Shown: positions 53,961 through 61,839, counted from the stretch's first letter. The stretch: DNA of 64,000 nt from an uncultured Lachnospiraceae bacterium (GCA_900316855.1 ONEK01000003.1:100280-164279); one strand, 5' to 3'. The notes: generated by a model from the sequence alone, not told the origin. Program-made: numbers and translations.

Positions 53961-54458
53961 ATGGCAGAAGCAGTGAATGAACTGGATCATGTAGTTACCA
54001 GTGAAGAGGCCGTGGACCCCAACAAGATCGCCGAGGAACAGATGGATGTGCGCCGGTGTCTGGCGTTTGTATCCGGCGGACTCACGATGTTCATGTCAAC
54101 CGAATACGTCATTGAGATCATCAACGATCACTCCATCACTCCCCTTCCCGCGACACCGGATTACGTCGCCGGCATCATCAACCTGCGCGGTTCGATCCTC
54201 CCGGTCGTGGATATCCGCATTCTCATGGGCAAGGAGCGTGCCGAATACACGTCCAAGACCTGCATCATCGTCCTCAACATCGATTCCGTTCCGATCGGCA
54301 TCGTCGTGGACACTGTGAAGCAGGTGCTGGATATCGACATGAACGACATCCAGCCCATGCCGATGAAGCGTCAGCAGAAGCTGGCCAACGGCATGCTGAA
54401 TCTCGAGGACGGCACGGTAGCACTTTCGTTTGACTGCCAGTCCCTGATTCAGGGATAA
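53961..54458 (+). CDS. cheW: Chemotaxis coupling protein CheW
   Basis: A 165-residue single CheW domain preceded by about 35 acidic residues. Recognisable are LAFVSGGLTMFMSTEYV-like strands (actual CLAFVSGGLTMFM), PATPDYVAGIINLRGSILPV and the closing strand GTVALSFD. It bridges CheA and receptors. It begins 14 bp after cheA with AAGGAGG upstream. A strong terminator hairpin follows its stop codon. Confidence 0.96.
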   Translation: MAEAVNELDHVVTSEEAVDPNKIAEEQMDVRRCLAFVSGGLTMFMSTEYVIEIINDHSITPLPATPDYVAGIINLRGSILPVVDIRILMGKERAEYTSKTCIIVLNIDSVPIGIVVDTVKQVLDIDMNDIQPMPMKRQQKLANGMLNLEDGTVALSFDCQSLIQG

Positions 54459-54472
54459 TTCCGTAATTCCAG

Positions 54473-54516
54473 CGGCTATCCGGTTTCTGATGCTGACCGG
54501 ATAGCCGTTATTTTTT
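54473..54516 (+). terminator. Rho-independent terminator between cheW and cheR
   Basis: CGGCTATCCGG (54473-54483) and CCGGATAGCCG (54497-54507) form a perfect 11-bp stem, followed by TTATTTTTT. The cheR ribosome site GGAG starts directly after the T-run. Confidence 0.9.
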
Positions 54517-54526
54517 GGAGATCATC

Positions 54527-55339
54527 ATGACAACTCTCACGGATGAGGATTTCAACAGACTCTATCGTTTTATCCAGAACAATTACGGCATCGACCTGTC
54601 CAAGAAGAAGCAGCTCATCGTCTCCCGTCTCCAGCAGTCGCTCGAATCGAACGGCTACAGCAGCTTTGCCGACTATGTGAACGATATCGTGGGCGGCCGC
54701 AGACCGGACCTCGTCCCGCCCATGCTGAACAAGCTGACGACGAACTATACCTATTTCCTGCGCGAGGAGGCGCACTTCAACTTCCTCAGGAACACCGTGC
54801 TGCCGGAGCTTGCGCAGAAACACAGGAACGACCGCTCTCTCTCCATCTGGAGTGCCGGCTGTTCCTCCGGCGAGGAGCCCTACACCATCTCCATCTACCT
54901 GAAGGAATATTTCGGCTACGACGCCGGCCAGTGGGATACGCGTATCCTGGCGACCGATATCTCGCAGAACGTGCTGAACACCGCCATGAATCCGACGTAT
55001 CAGGACGAGCAGCTCGAGCGCATTCCCGCGCCCTGGAAGACGAAATACTTCCAGAAGCGTCCCGACGGCACGTATACCGTGTCGAAGGAAATCCGCGACA
55101 ACGTCATCTTCCGTCCGTTCAACCTCATGGAACAGATCCGGTTCCGCAGGCCGTTCGATCTCATCTTCTGCCGCAACGTCATGATCTATTTCGACCAGGA
55201 GACGAAGGACGCGCTCGTGAACCGCTTCTACAACGTCACGGTTCCCGGCGGCTACCTGTTCATCGGTCACTCCGAGGGCCTCAACAAGCAGACCTGCCCG
55301 TACAAATACCTCATGCCCGCGATCTACCAGAAAAAGTAA
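54527..55339 (+). CDS. cheR: Chemotaxis receptor methyltransferase CheR
   Basis: A 270-residue SAM-dependent methyltransferase that methylates receptor glutamates. The N-terminal helical domain (DEDFNRLYRFIQNNYGIDL) precedes TTNYTYFLREEAHF, the SAM motif WSAGCSSGEEPYT and LIFCRNVMIYFD. The C-terminal beta-subdomain is present. The ATG at 54527 has GGAG 6-7 nt upstream, inside the tail of the cheW terminator; a TTG four codons earlier would lie in the T-run and is rejected. No separate promoter is visible, so expression probably depends on readthrough of that terminator. Confidence 0.95.
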   Translation: MTTLTDEDFNRLYRFIQNNYGIDLSKKKQLIVSRLQQSLESNGYSSFADYVNDIVGGRRPDLVPPMLNKLTTNYTYFLREEAHFNFLRNTVLPELAQKHRNDRSLSIWSAGCSSGEEPYTISIYLKEYFGYDAGQWDTRILATDISQNVLNTAMNPTYQDEQLERIPAPWKTKYFQKRPDGTYTVSKEIRDNVIFRPFNLMEQIRFRRPFDLIFCRNVMIYFDQETKDALVNRFYNVTVPGGYLFIGHSEGLNKQTCPYKYLMPAIYQKK

Positions 55340-55444
55340 GGGCAGCGTCAGCTGTACCCATTGAAATGATACCGGGTCAAAGGGTCCTGTTGAGATAAAA
55401 TGACCTGCGAAAAACAGGTTGGCGCAGGCAATGTTCGTACTAAA

Positions 55445-55457
55445 ATGACATAAGGGT
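55445..55457 (+). repeat. Dispersed repeat, half copy
   Basis: ATGACATAAGGGT, identical to the first 13 bp of the repeat at 36591. The 185-bp cheR-cheB gap also contains GGGTCAAAGGGT (55373-55384), a more decayed relative. Confidence 0.6.
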
Positions 55458-55524
55458 TCGGGAGTCCTGAAGCACCCGGAATCCGGATCAGGAAACAGTT
55501 TCAGCGAGAAAGAAGTACCGCATC

Positions 55525-56112
55525 GTGACCATCAAAAAGAACTTAATTGCAATCGGGGCATCAACAGGCGGCACGGAGGCAATCCTCAGTGTTGTCCGTG
55601 GATTTCCCGCGGATATGCCGGGTGTCGTCATCACGCAGCACATGCCGCCCGGCTTCACCGCGATGTATGCGGAGCGCCTGAACGGGATCTGCGCCATGGA
55701 GGTGAAGGAAGCCGAGCACGGTGACATCGTCCGTCCCGGCCTCATGCTCATTGCGCCCGGCGGCAAGCAGATGCGCGTCGTCCGTATGGGAAGCGGCTAT
55801 TCCGTCTCCGTCACCGAGGAAGCCAAGGTCAACGGCCACGCTCCCTCTGTTGAGGTCCTGTTCAATTCCGTTGCCACAGCGGCCGGCGACCGCGCCATCG
55901 GCGTCATCCTGACCGGCATGGGCGCGGACGGGGCGAAGGGACTCCTCAACATGCGCCAGCACGGAGCCTACACCATCGGCCAGGACAAGGACTCCTGCGT
56001 CGTCTACGGCATGCCCATGGAGGCCTACAAGATGGGTGCCGTCTGCAAGCAGGCTGCCCTCCTCAACATCCCGAACCTCATCTATCAGGAGCTCGGCCGC
56101 ACGGGGCACTGA
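55525..56112 (+). CDS. cheB: Stand-alone CheB methylesterase domain protein
   Basis: A 195-residue CheB catalytic domain. The triad is visible: Ser in GASTGG (about 11-16), His in TQHMPPGFT (about 39-47) and Asp in GMGADGA (about 131-137). The usual N-terminal receiver domain is missing; no receiver frame is found in the 185 bp upstream. The frame runs open upstream to about 55470 but only GTG 55525 can start it, with a weak ribosome site. Without a receiver the esterase may be constitutive or controlled by another partner. Its last 36 bp are tandemly duplicated after the stop. Confidence 0.9.
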   Translation: MTIKKNLIAIGASTGGTEAILSVVRGFPADMPGVVITQHMPPGFTAMYAERLNGICAMEVKEAEHGDIVRPGLMLIAPGGKQMRVVRMGSGYSVSVTEEAKVNGHAPSVEVLFNSVATAAGDRAIGVILTGMGADGAKGLLNMRQHGAYTIGQDKDSCVVYGMPMEAYKMGAVCKQAALLNIPNLIYQELGRTGH

Positions 56113-56149
56113 GTCATCTGCCAGGAGCCCGGCCGCACGGGGCACTGAG
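56078..56149 (+). repeat. Exact-period 36-bp tandem duplication of the cheB 3' end
   Basis: Units 56078-56113 and 56114-56149 agree at 33 of 36 positions by eye (shared CGGCCGCACGGGGCACTGAG). Unit 1 contains the cheB stop; unit 2 repeats the tail and stop in the same frame. Confidence 0.92.
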
Positions 56150-56265
56150 GATTCATGGTCCAAAGGCGCCAAAGCTATCCGATTGTTTCCCGGGTAAGCC
56201 CGAAAGAAATTGATGCTGCTTTTGGCTCCTATGACCTATAAAATAATCAAAACAGCCGATAATAT

Positions 56266-56311
56266 CAGTGGAACATCTCCGATTCTGTGATGATGTTCCG
56301 CTGATTTTTTT
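56266..56311 (+). terminator. Rho-independent terminator after cheB
   Basis: CAGTGGAACATC and GATGTTCCGCTG form a 12-bp stem with one G-T pair, followed by ATTTTTTT. Confidence 0.88.
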
Positions 56312-56410
56312 GATATTTCGGATGCTTGCAGAATTGCGAAAGCTGCGGAGCAATTCGTATATCATGGATCTTGGCAGGCGTTTTTGACACCCTGATCTTA
56401 GTGAGGCATC

Positions 56411-57580
56411 ATGCCGGGTCGGACTATGGTTGAGATGGTTTCGGAACGACAAATAGCCCGCACAGAGCTCATACAGCCCGTGAACGCGAGAGCGGCGGGA
56501 AACTATGCTTCCGGAAAGCGCGCGGATGCTTCCGGCCGCGGCTCGTCCGGCGAAGCAAAGCCGACGCTCGCGGCACGCTTTGCCGCGCACCGCTCCTCGC
56601 TCCTTATGGGGGCAGCGATTGCCGGCTGCTCTGTCGTTTTCCTGTTCAGCGCCGCCTACTGCATTCACCCCTATACGGCGGAAGACGTCTCCAATGCCGC
56701 TTCCGCTGCTGCGCAGACCGCTGTCAGCGCCTATGACCGCACAATCGGGGCCGCATTCACCGCGGCAGGCACAGCTGTTGCCGATGCCGGACACCGCACC
56801 GCCGAGGCGTTCGGAACCCTGAAGTCCATGTTCGACGAGGATTACGCGCGCTGGCAGGAGGAGCGCCACGAGGAGCTCCTTGCGAAACAGCGCCAGGACT
56901 CGGCGGGACTGGTGGAATCCCAGGAGGCGATGGCGGAGACGAAGGCCCAGCAGGAAATCGAGCGTGCCGCGAAGAACGCCGCCCATCCCTTCACCGGCCG
57001 GATGCCCTATGTCGCGAACGACTACAACCGCATCCTCCATACCTCCATGGGTGAGATGCTCTACTTCTCCCAGGATGACTCACACTGGGCGGACTACCTC
57101 TACGGCGGTACCGACCCCATGCATTCCTACGGGTGCGGCCCCACCGTCGTTGCCATGCTCGCCGATTCATTCGGAGCGGATCAGGTTCCCGTCAGCCCGA
57201 CCGATGTCGCCGACTGGGCATCCGACAACGGCTACTACTCCGAAGGGCACGGCTCATTCCATGAGCTCATCCCGGACGGACTGAAGAACTATGGCCTGAA
57301 CTGCGCTCCTGTAACCGACATCACCGAGCGCCACATCCGTGACCTCCTAAACAGTGACCACCAGATCGTCGTCCTCATGGGCGAGGGAACGTTCACGAAG
57401 GGCGGCCATTTCATGATTCTCACCGGCCTCGATGACATGGGCCGTGTCACGATCGCCGACCCCAACAACATGGTCAACACGCTCCACCCCTGGAACCTCA
57501 CCTCCATCCTCGACGAGCTCATGGAACCCTCCGATTCCGATGAGAGCGGTGCGCCCGTGTGGTCAGTCTCGAAGCCGTGA
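56411..57580 (+). CDS. Membrane-anchored C39-like cysteine peptidase
   Basis: A 389-residue protein. A basic N-terminal cytoplasmic part (about 1-62) and one membrane helix (about 64-85, LLMGAAIAGCSVVFLFSAAY) precede a helical, coiled region. The C-terminal peptidase_C39_2/papain-like domain carries the candidate Cys in SYGCGPTVVAML (near 241) and His in GGHFMILTG (near 331), followed by an Asp in ADPNNM. Such proteins cleave peptides or are wall-associated; here it should face outside. There is no adjacent bacteriocin or ABC transporter, so the C39 resemblance does not imply leader processing. GAGG precedes the ATG. It follows the che terminator and stands alone. Confidence 0.85.
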   Translation: MPGRTMVEMVSERQIARTELIQPVNARAAGNYASGKRADASGRGSSGEAKPTLAARFAAHRSSLLMGAAIAGCSVVFLFSAAYCIHPYTAEDVSNAASAAAQTAVSAYDRTIGAAFTAAGTAVADAGHRTAEAFGTLKSMFDEDYARWQEERHEELLAKQRQDSAGLVESQEAMAETKAQQEIERAAKNAAHPFTGRMPYVANDYNRILHTSMGEMLYFSQDDSHWADYLYGGTDPMHSYGCGPTVVAMLADSFGADQVPVSPTDVADWASDNGYYSEGHGSFHELIPDGLKNYGLNCAPVTDITERHIRDLLNSDHQIVVLMGEGTFTKGGHFMILTGLDDMGRVTIADPNNMVNTLHPWNLTSILDELMEPSDSDESGAPVWSVSKP

Positions 57581-57717
57581 CAGGTCAGTGCAGCGCCATG
57601 TGAAGCTATCCGCTGATTGCAGATGTCGTTTTATCGAATTGGATAACGATCAGGAGACCGCATCGGTCCGCGCTTCCCAATCTCAGGATTCAGCGATAAA
57701 ATATCTGTGACAGACGA

Positions 57718-57752
57718 AGATGCCGGCAGCATTCCTCTGCCGGCATCTTTTA
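57718..57752 (+). terminator. Rho-independent terminator after the C39-like gene
   Basis: AGATGCCGGCAG and CTGCCGGCATCT form a perfect 12-bp stem with a 7-nt loop, followed by TTTTAT. Confidence 0.92.
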
Positions 57753-57813
57753 TATTCGAATATTTTGCAGTTTCTGCAGTCTGCGCCCTGTGCGCCAGAC
57801 AGAAAGGGGAGTC

Positions 57814-58083
57814 ATGTCCGAAATCGTAACCTACCTGTTCATCAATCCCGCATCGAGCCAGGATGCCCGCGAAATTCAGGAATACATCATCAACGAGCCT
57901 GCCTTCACGCACTTCACGAAGGAGGAGGACTTCCTCCCTTACGCGCAGTCGGACGGCACCATGCAGCTCTCCTCCCGCGTCCTTCCTCTCGACTACAACG
58001 AGAACGCCCAGATGACACTCTCCTTCCTCTCCTTCCTTTCGAAGCACGCCGCCTTCGAGTTCCAGAAGGAAACCGTGGAATAG
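57814..58083 (+). CDS. Small protein, unknown function
   Basis: An 89-residue soluble protein starting MSEIVTYLFINPASSQDARE, with a mixed alpha/beta look and many acidic residues (NEPAFTHFTKEEDFLPY). No family is recognised. ATG 57814 has AGGGGAG just upstream at a rather short distance; a GTG 24 bp earlier in the same frame is the alternative. It is a short single-gene unit between a terminator and a convergent gene whose stop lies 3 bp beyond. Confidence 0.65.
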   Translation: MSEIVTYLFINPASSQDAREIQEYIINEPAFTHFTKEEDFLPYAQSDGTMQLSSRVLPLDYNENAQMTLSFLSFLSKHAAFEFQKETVE

Positions 58084-58086
58084 GCG

Positions 58087-59532
58087 TCACCCGGAATAGC
58101 TGACAAATTTCTGCTTTGAACTCTTTGGCTTATCCGGGAGTGTGCGTTTCAGCCTCCCATCCGTCAGCATCGGTGTAACATATTTCTTCATCAGGTAATA
58201 TTGGCTGAGCCCCGAGAAATCTATCAGCTCTTTCCTGCTCCTGGGTGTTCTGCAGTATGCCAGAATTGCGGAGACCATGTCGCGTTTATCTGCCGGTTCC
58301 CCGATCGGAATGATTACGTTCCTGAATGTTACGACGAAATCTCCTCTCTGAATCTCGAATTCGGGATCAGGCATCCCCTGCTCACGCAGATCATGATACA
58401 TTGTCGGGATGCCGGAGTACCTGTTCTCTGCTACGCTGAGAAGCTCCAGAATATTGATCAGTGCTGCGTTTCTTGGCTCCGGCCGGCTTTTTCCGAGCAT
58501 ATCGACAGTTGCTCTCCCGAACAAAACGCCCGGACTTCTGACAGCCATGCGGTCCTGATACATCTCAATACTGACCGGTGTATTTTCCGTATATTGACTA
58601 TAATCCCTGTGGATCAACGCATTGAGAACCGCTTCTCTTACAGCTCTTGGCGGGTATTCCGGCCTGTCTTTTCGTTTGCCGTTTTCATCAATAACAGTCA
58701 TAGTACGGCTGTTCTTCCGGACAAATTCCACCGCTTCGTCCAGCATCTCCGGAATTGCACCCGTAATCCTTTTATTATCAAGAAAACGAACCCCATCCGG
58801 AGTCTGGTCTCCAACCGCAACCCCCGGCACTGAAACCGCTGTGATACAAAGCTGTGGGAAATAGGCCTGAGGATAGAGCGAGAACGTCATCACGCCGGAT
58901 ATTGTCGGCACACCGCCGGATGTTACCCCCATCAGCTCGAGGATTTCTTCATCCGTGACATTCTCCGCGAGATTTTTTCTGTCCTCCTTCACACTTGCCA
59001 GGTAACGGGCAAGCCGACCCTGATTGAAAAGTCTCCTGTCAGCTTCGTCAACCTGCCTGAGATCATCGCGAATCCTTTTCCTGAAAGCTTCGTACGCATA
59101 GATCTCATATGCTGTCATCGGCAGGTCGCCGTCTCCTACACGTATGAAAGACCCCTTTACAATCCCGGTCCCCTTGTAATAAACAGGTCTTTGACTGATA
59201 TCGGCGCCGGGGATTTCTGCGGAGACAACCGTCCTGTCGTTCACTGTGGCGATCGTAATGAGAGGTCTTACCTTCGGCTCCATCTGCTGCGAGGCTTCCA
59301 TAATCTTTTGCTGAACCTCTGCGGCATTATAGACTCCGGCAACATGAAACTCCGGCTTTTCCTGTATCCCGAAGATGATAATCCCGCCATCATCCTGATT
59401 GGAAAAAGACGAAAGTGTATCATAAATTTTCCCTGGAAAGCCCTTTTCCGCTGATTTCAGCTCAACGTTCTGCCGCTCCGCCTTCTGTTCCTTAATGCTG
59501 CTGATCAGATCCTTCAGCTCCTGTTCCTGCAT
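58087..59532 (-). CDS. AlbA_2-domain ATP-binding regulator (COG2865-like)
   Basis: A 481-residue protein. The N-terminal AlbA_2 (Schlafen-AlbA) domain has ELKSAEKGFPGKIYDTLSSF and GGIIIFGIQ. A middle region and a GHKL-type ATPase-like segment follow (AVREAVLNALIHRDYSQY). A C-terminal winged helix-like domain ends it (RTPRSRKELIDFSGLSQYYL). Such proteins are annotated as putative transcriptional regulators or ATP-dependent helicase-like proteins; function is not established. GGGAG precedes the ATG. Four TTTGCAAAC boxes lie upstream of its -10 box, suggesting tight and perhaps autogenous control. Confidence 0.88.
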   Translation of the reverse strand: MQEQELKDLISSIKEQKAERQNVELKSAEKGFPGKIYDTLSSFSNQDDGGIIIFGIQEKPEFHVAGVYNAAEVQQKIMEASQQMEPKVRPLITIATVNDRTVVSAEIPGADISQRPVYYKGTGIVKGSFIRVGDGDLPMTAYEIYAYEAFRKRIRDDLRQVDEADRRLFNQGRLARYLASVKEDRKNLAENVTDEEILELMGVTSGGVPTISGVMTFSLYPQAYFPQLCITAVSVPGVAVGDQTPDGVRFLDNKRITGAIPEMLDEAVEFVRKNSRTMTVIDENGKRKDRPEYPPRAVREAVLNALIHRDYSQYTENTPVSIEMYQDRMAVRSPGVLFGRATVDMLGKSRPEPRNAALINILELLSVAENRYSGIPTMYHDLREQGMPDPEFEIQRGDFVVTFRNVIIPIGEPADKRDMVSAILAYCRTPRSRKELIDFSGLSQYYLMKKYVTPMLTDGRLKRTLPDKPKSSKQKFVSYSG

Positions 59533-59571
59533 TCTGATGTCTCCCGGATTTCAGTCATTTTACCTAAAAAG

Positions 59572-59577
59572 ATTATA
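59572..59577 (-). promoter_or_regulatory. -10 box of the AlbA_2 gene
   Basis: TATAAT on the minus strand, 39 bp upstream of the ATG. No good -35 lies 16-18 bp away, as expected for an activated promoter. Confidence 0.55.
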
Positions 59578-59604
59578 GCAGAAGAATCAAAACTCTGATA
59601 GACA

Positions 59605-59669
59605 GTTTGCAAGCTTATTCGTGTAGTTTGCAAACTATTGCAGGCTGTTTGCAAACATCATTTGCAAAC
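59605..59669. promoter_or_regulatory. Array of four GTTTGCAAAC palindromes
   Basis: GTTTGCAAGC 59605-59614, GTTTGCAAAC 59626-59635 and 59647-59656, ATTTGCAAAC 59660-59669. The first three are spaced exactly 21 bp, two helical turns, on one face of the DNA. Confidence 0.85.
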
Positions 59670-59715
59670 TTTGACAAGTGATTTTCCGCCGGCTGCAGAC
59701 ACCTTCCTTTAATAA

Positions 59716-59744
59716 TTCCCGGATCTGCGGCTCTGGTCCGGGAA
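59716..59744 (-). terminator. Terminator of the SGNH hydrolase gene
   Basis: On the minus strand TTCCCGGA and TCCGGGAA form an 8-bp stem followed by TTATT. Confidence 0.55.
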
Positions 59745-59753
59745 AGCAGACTA

Positions 59754-61067
59754 TTACTGAGCCCAGGCCGCTGCCCTGTCCGGTTCCTGGCTCGCCCAGT
59801 CGATGGTGTCCGTGTCGCTGACATCCGCCGGAATACTGTAGCCCATGAGCTGCAGAATCCGCCTCGACAGGACCCGCGCGTAGCGCTGCCGGCCCTCATC
59901 CGTGTAGTGGATGCCGTCCATGAGCGTATCCTTCGCGTTGTAGCCGTTCACATCCAGATCGACATACATGTTCAGGATCCGGGCGCAGTCCGTGTGCGGC
60001 TCCGCGCCGTGGCTGACGAACTCGATATACTTCTGCAGCGTCCCGTAGCCGTTATTCAGCGTGTTTACATCGCCGAGGTATGTTCCTGTACCCTCCTGGA
60101 AAAACTGCGTATATCCGGGCGTAATGACGAGGATTTTCGCGTCCGGATAGGCATTGTGCAGCGTGTTGATCGCAACGTCGATCGCGCCCTGCGTCGTCTT
60201 GAGGTTCGAACCGAAATCCGGATCATACAGCGGTGACTTCTGGAAATAATCGTTCACGCCGTACTCCAGGATGAACAGGTCCGTCTTCGCGAAGTCACAG
60301 CTCTTGAATACCTCATAGGTATACGGCCTGCTCTCAAAAAAGTCGGGCGAAATCACGCCCGCGACAGCCTTGGCCATGCCGATGCCGGACGTGGAGTCCC
60401 ACGTCTCGTCCGCTGTGCCGGAGTTCGGCTCCACCGCCGCCGCCGTGCCGCCGATCGCGAGGTTGTAAACGTTTGCCTTGCACCGCTGCGCAATGAGATA
60501 AGCCAGGCCGTTTTCCCCCTTGAAGTTGCCGAACTGGGAATCGCCCATCACGACGATCTGCATCTTCGTGTCGTCATGATCCTTGCCGTACAGCGTGGAA
60601 GCGACGCCGTCCGGAAGGCTTGCTTCCTTGAACGTCGGGTTCTTCACGAAGGCGGGATCCGCCTGCACCTCCTCCCCGCCGCTGCCGTGGTCGCCGATAT
60701 CAAGCTCTTCTTCCTCCTCGGTCGAGGCCTCCGCCGCGGCGTCATCCTTGTGCTCTTCATTGTATTTGTCCGCCGCGTCGACGAGCTCTCCGTCGGATGC
60801 CGCCTCCTCTGCAGAAGCCTCCGTCGAAGCCTCGGCCGCGGCAGCCTGTGTATTCCCCATGTCAGCAGACGCAGCCTGTGCCGCACTCTCTTCCGTCACC
60901 GTGGACGCCTTACCCGCAGCCTCTGCCGCCGCCTGCGCATTGGCCTCTGTTACTGCCTCCGCTCTTCCCTTCCGGATACCGGTCGTGCGCCCGATCCCGA
61001 AGCCGGCTCCGCCCGAGCCCAGGACCAGCGCCGCACATAACACCCAGATCATCGCTTGGTTTCTCAT
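59754..61067 (-). CDS. Secreted or membrane-anchored SGNH/GDSL-family hydrolase
   Basis: A 437-residue protein. An N-terminal hydrophobic segment (about 6-27) acts as signal or anchor. An Ala/Glu/Ser-rich low-complexity spacer (about 38-130) separates it from the SGNH hydrolase domain. The nucleophile is in GDSQFG (near 172), the oxyanion block in LAIGGTAAA and YGVNDYF, and the catalytic Asp/His pair in DGIHYTDEG (near 384). Members act as esterases on cell-wall sugars, polysaccharides or lipids. The spacer fits a wall-spanning linker. Substrate unknown. Confidence 0.9.
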   Translation of the reverse strand: MRNQAMIWVLCAALVLGSGGAGFGIGRTTGIRKGRAEAVTEANAQAAAEAAGKASTVTEESAAQAASADMGNTQAAAAEASTEASAEEAASDGELVDAADKYNEEHKDDAAAEASTEEEEELDIGDHGSGGEEVQADPAFVKNPTFKEASLPDGVASTLYGKDHDDTKMQIVVMGDSQFGNFKGENGLAYLIAQRCKANVYNLAIGGTAAAVEPNSGTADETWDSTSGIGMAKAVAGVISPDFFESRPYTYEVFKSCDFAKTDLFILEYGVNDYFQKSPLYDPDFGSNLKTTQGAIDVAINTLHNAYPDAKILVITPGYTQFFQEGTGTYLGDVNTLNNGYGTLQKYIEFVSHGAEPHTDCARILNMYVDLDVNGYNAKDTLMDGIHYTDEGRQRYARVLSRRILQLMGYSIPADVSDTDTIDWASQEPDRAAAWAQ

Positions 61068-61155
61068 TTCCTGTGTATTCCTTTCCCCGATTGAACCACA
61101 TCAGCTCATCCTGAGCCGGTGTACCGGCTGAAAACGTCTTTTGAAGATTGGGGTA

Positions 61156-61482
61156 TCAGCCCTGCATCAGCTCATCTTCTGCAGCCTTTTCCATGAACTT
61201 GTTCACAGACATGTTTCTCTTCCTTGCTGCAACCGCCACCTGTCTGTGAAGGTTTGGATCAAACCGAAGCAGCATTTTTCCTGAATACGGTTTCTCAGGG
61301 TCGACACCGTCTTCGCTGCACCAGGCCAGGTAGTCATTAACCGAATCATGAAACGCCTGCTCGAGTTCAGATACAGACTCCCCCTGAAATGTAATGACGT
61401 CCCTGAGGCCCAGCACTTCGCCGGAGAAGATGTGCGCCTCCTCGTCAAACTCCGCTATTCCTTCATATCCTTTATAAGTCAT
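61156..61482 (-). CDS. hicB: HicB-family antitoxin
   Basis: A 108-residue antitoxin. The N-terminal partial RNase-H-like fold (EEAHIFSGEVLGLRDVITF; SVSELEQAFHDSVNDYL) is the HicB signature. The C-terminal ribbon-helix-helix (MLLRFDPNLHRQVAVAARKR; SVNKFMEKA) gives DNA binding. It follows hicA with an 11-bp overlap. HicB neutralises HicA and autoregulates the operon, probably at the TGATATCA boxes upstream of hicA. Confidence 0.93.
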   Translation of the reverse strand: MTYKGYEGIAEFDEEAHIFSGEVLGLRDVITFQGESVSELEQAFHDSVNDYLAWCSEDGVDPEKPYSGKMLLRFDPNLHRQVAVAARKRNMSVNKFMEKAAEDELMQG

Positions 61483-61735
61483 CTCTTATCACCCCTGCTT
61501 CCTGCAAGAACCTGCGCACCGATTTCACAGCACCCTTGTCTGCGACTTTCTCAGGGTGCGGCCTGTGGAAGACAGCTCGAATACCATTCAGCTTAATTCT
61601 GATTCGCGATCCGTTTCCTTCCGTAATTTCCGCGCCGACAGCCTGAAGGAGCACTTCAATATCATGCCAGTCAATATCAGGTTTTATCGGATCAGTGAAG
61701 ATTGCGTCCCAGATCTTTTTATTCTTGCTGCTCAT
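61472..61735 (-). CDS. hicA: HicA-family toxin
   Basis: An 87-residue dsRBD-like mRNA interferase candidate. Typical are IEVLLQAVGAEITEGNGSRI and the ending AVFHRPHPEKVADKGAVKSV. The position of the classic GSHxxF histidine reads GSRIRI, a variant also known in the longer HicA subgroup, with His residues in FHRPHP nearby. No Shine-Dalgarno is visible before the ATG, and two operator-like palindromes lie directly in front, so the mRNA leader must be very short. Confidence 0.9.
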   Translation of the reverse strand: MSSKNKKIWDAIFTDPIKPDIDWHDIEVLLQAVGAEITEGNGSRIRIKLNGIRAVFHRPHPEKVADKGAVKSVRRFLQEAGVIRDDL

Positions 61736-61740
61736 GAGTG

Positions 61741-61763
61741 AATGATATCATTTAATGATATCG
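61741..61763 (-). promoter_or_regulatory. Operator-like palindromes before hicAB
   Basis: AATGATATCATT (61741-61752, perfect 12-bp palindrome) and AATGATATCG (61754-61763), 13 bp apart, begin 6 bp upstream of the hicA start. Confidence 0.65.
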
Positions 61764-61839
61764 TAATCAATGGTGATATTCCGTTCTGCTGCACTTCGCT
61801 TTGCGCTGCTTTTGTCCCTTATGTCCTGGTATGCCATGC

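Noticed and set aside
54515..54526. TTG at 54515 as cheR start
   Set aside because: It lies in the terminator T-run, and the ATG at 54527 has GGAG at proper distance.
56255..56262. GCCGATAA, a perfect sigma-28 -10 variant, upstream of the C39-like gene
   Set aside because: A strong terminator starts 4 bp downstream (56266), so a transcript from here would end at once, and the -35 position reads CTAT.
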